Translations under genes and position numbers: made by a program
Assembly (NCBI GenBank): GCA_027047735.1
Contig: JALTUD010000149.1
Location: 1 to 7,756 of the forward strand
Source of the DNA: Flavobacteriales bacterium
Lineage (GTDB): Bacteria; Bacteroidota; Bacteroidia; Flavobacteriales_D; Parvicellaceae
Direction: 5' to 3'
Length of the DNA: 7,756 bases
Shown: positions 6,318-7,756 of the stretch, piece after piece
Layout: every line of letters begins with the position of its first letter
Position numbering within the stretch: the stretch's first letter is position 1
Notes under the pieces: generated by a model
Seen by the model: only the letters and a program-made list of their open reading frames with translations
Told to the model about the DNA's origin: nothing
Database searches by the model: none

Positions 6318-7262
6318 ATGAATAAAATATTACGAAATATAGGACTGGGGCTAACCTTTGTTTGTCTGACCGGAATCGCGACAGCTCAAGATTATTTTAA
6401 TATGTCGATGTATATGTTGCATCAGCCGTTTATTAATCCTGCTGCAATAGGTAGTTATGGAACTTTGAATGGTGCTGGCTTATTTCGTCAACAATGGGTA
6501 GGCTTAGATGGTGCACCATCTGTTCAAGGGATAAATATTAATTCACCGCTGAAAGGAACAAATGGTAATGCCGGATTTACAATTTTAAGAGACCATATTG
6601 GAGTGAATAACCGAATTAATATTGGTGGTACTTATGCTTATAATATTGCTATAGGTTCTTCAGCTAAGTTGGCTTTTGGTTTGTCGGGAATGGCGGTTTT
6701 AAATCAAAGTAATTATTCTCAGATTGAAGTGAATAACGCTAACGATCCTCTGTTTGCTAACGATACCAGAATGCATGTACAACCTAATTTTAGGTATGGG
6801 ATGTATTATTATACCAATAAATTTTATGTAGGTGTTTCTTTACCTAAACTTTTAGTAAATTCAGTAACGACTGATTCAACCGGTAATGATAAGGCTACTA
6901 CGTCTATGGATTTTGCTCAGATGCATTATTACATCAATGCCGGATATAAGTGGGAAGTTAAAGAAAATTTAGATTTAAATTTTTCTACATTGTTGAAGCA
7001 AGTAGCCGGAGCTCCTTTTCAATATGACTTGAATGCTCAGGTTGTTTTTAAGAAGAAAATAGGAGTTGGTTTCTCTTACCGTTCAAGCAAAACTTTTGTA
7101 GGTTTGATGTCTTATAAAATTGACGATATGTTTAAAGTTGCTTATTCGTATGATTTTTCAACTTCTCAATTAGCGGCTTATCAAACAGGTTCTCATGAGA
7201 TTTTATTGTTAATATCGATGCCTAAAAAAGAACCGTTATTAATCGAACCACCAAGATTTTAG
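6318..7262 (+). CDS. PorP/SprF-family type IX secretion membrane protein
   Basis: A 314-residue predicted outer-membrane beta-barrel of the PorP/SprF family. Residues 1-23 are a signal peptide (ATA before Q24). The N-terminal family signature is clear: QPFINPAAIGS (36-46), then FRQQWVGLDGAPSVQ (56-70) and a SPL motif. Alternating amphipathic strands rich in Tyr, Phe and Gly follow (such as INIGGTYAYNI and KIGVGFSYRSS). The end is also typical: YSYDFSTSQL, then GSHEILLLI (291-299). SprF of Flavobacterium is needed to bring the type B protein SprB to the surface; PorP is the Porphyromonas relative. The gene lies 27 nt after the type B protein and shares its transcript by spacing, so it is probably that protein's dedicated export or anchoring partner rather than the core T9SS PorP. 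The start follows an A-rich leader (cgaaaaaaagaaatc). Confidence 0.93.
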   Translation: MNKILRNIGLGLTFVCLTGIATAQDYFNMSMYMLHQPFINPAAIGSYGTLNGAGLFRQQWVGLDGAPSVQGININSPLKGTNGNAGFTILRDHIGVNNRINIGGTYAYNIAIGSSAKLAFGLSGMAVLNQSNYSQIEVNNANDPLFANDTRMHVQPNFRYGMYYYTNKFYVGVSLPKLLVNSVTTDSTGNDKATTSMDFAQMHYYINAGYKWEVKENLDLNFSTLLKQVAGAPFQYDLNAQVVFKKKIGVGFSYRSSKTFVGLMSYKIDDMFKVAYSYDFSTSQLAAYQTGSHEILLLISMPKKEPLLIEPPRF

Positions 7263-7317
7263 AAAATTATAGAATAGTAGTAATAATTATTTTAACAAGG
7301 ATAATATAAACAAGGTA

Positions 7318-7756
7318 ATGAATAAGATTTTGATAATAATAGTTGTGCTTTTATTTTCTTTAGCCGGAGTTGCACAGCAGAAGGAGGTATCTATTGCTCA
7401 AGAGAAACAAAGAGGTGGATATTATAGAGAGGCGATAAATAATTACGAGGAAGCTTTGGCTAATCCTAAAATATCGGATGACTTAAAGGTTATTGCATAT
7501 AAGGGATTGGCTAAATCTTATGAAAGGATCCATAATTATAAAAAAGCAGTAGACTTTTATGGGAAGTATTTAGTAGCTAATCCTTCTGATGTTGATGAGT
7601 ATTTGAATTATAGTTCTTTGTTACGTACAGTTGGAAAGACAGAAGAGGCTAAAACATTCTTTTTGAAGTATGCAGAAGCTAAAGGAGATGCAAAATTAAA
7701 AAAGGATTTTAATGAGATGATTGATTGGGCTGAATCACATGGTGATGATGCTACAC
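7318..7756 (+). CDS. Exported TPR protein, N-terminal part; possible PorE-like TPR/OmpA protein (3' end beyond window)
   Basis: The open frame runs 146 codons to the window edge without a stop. Residues 1-19 are a signal peptide (hydrophobic stretch, LAGVA before Q20). Residues about 25-125 form three helix-pair repeats of the tetratricopeptide type: REAINNYEEALANP, then AYKGLAKSYERIHNYKKAV and KTEEAKTFFLKYAEA. Proteins found in this position after a PorP/SprF gene often continue into WD40-like PD40 repeats and a C-terminal OmpA peptidoglycan-binding domain, as in PorE. That part would lie outside the window, so the OmpA assignment is inference from context. The start ATG lies 55 nt after the PorP/SprF gene, with caaggta just before it. 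Likely role: periplasmic or outer-membrane-attached scaffold for the surface complex. If no OmpA domain follows, it is simply an exported TPR protein. Confidence 0.8.
   Translation, partial: MNKILIIIVVLLFSLAGVAQQKEVSIAQEKQRGGYYREAINNYEEALANPKISDDLKVIAYKGLAKSYERIHNYKKAVDFYGKYLVANPSDVDEYLNYSSLLRTVGKTEEAKTFFLKYAEAKGDAKLKKDFNEMIDWAESHGDDAT

Overview
The window is AT-rich DNA from a member of the Bacteroidota, most likely of the Flavobacteriia type; a lower rank cannot be fixed from sequence reading alone. Four observations support this: two kinds of type IX secretion (T9SS) C-terminal sorting domain, a PorP/SprF-family membrane protein, signal peptides followed by Gln at the cleavage site, and start codons with A-rich leaders instead of Shine-Dalgarno sites. 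All genes read on the + strand.

Layout. Positions 1-372 hold no convincing gene. They carry a dense structured repeat: a 45-bp perfect direct repeat (1-45 and 163-207) and three hairpins packed end to end (55-176), followed by an AT-rich leader. Positions 373-3633 encode a 1086-residue secreted surface protein with a solenoid-like repeat, a PKD domain and a type A T9SS tail, closed by a strong intrinsic terminator. The 305-bp gap that follows holds that terminator, a REP-like repeat of flavobacterial style (about 3719-3800), a 23-bp imperfect inverted repeat (3799-3869) and a Bacteroidota -7 promoter element. The promoter element sits only 5 nt before the GTG start of ruvB (3939-4958), so the ruvB message may be leaderless.

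Positions 5025-7756 look like one operon: a 421-residue surface protein with a type B (gliding-motility-associated, CHU_C) sorting domain, a PorP/SprF-like protein 27 nt later, and a TPR protein 55 nt after that, which runs off the window. In T9SS bacteria, type B cargo is generally exported with the help of a SprF-like partner encoded next to it. TPR/OmpA proteins of the PorE kind are often the third member and may anchor the complex to peptidoglycan. The cassette is therefore best read as a surface protein with its dedicated export and anchoring partners.

The type A protein and the type B protein share a related solenoid-like module although their sorting tails differ. The ruvB gene, for Holliday-junction migration, is a housekeeping gene between the two surface loci and has no evident functional link to them. 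I see no phage, transposase, CRISPR, tRNA or rRNA. The least explained parts are the structured repeats in the two intergenic regions.
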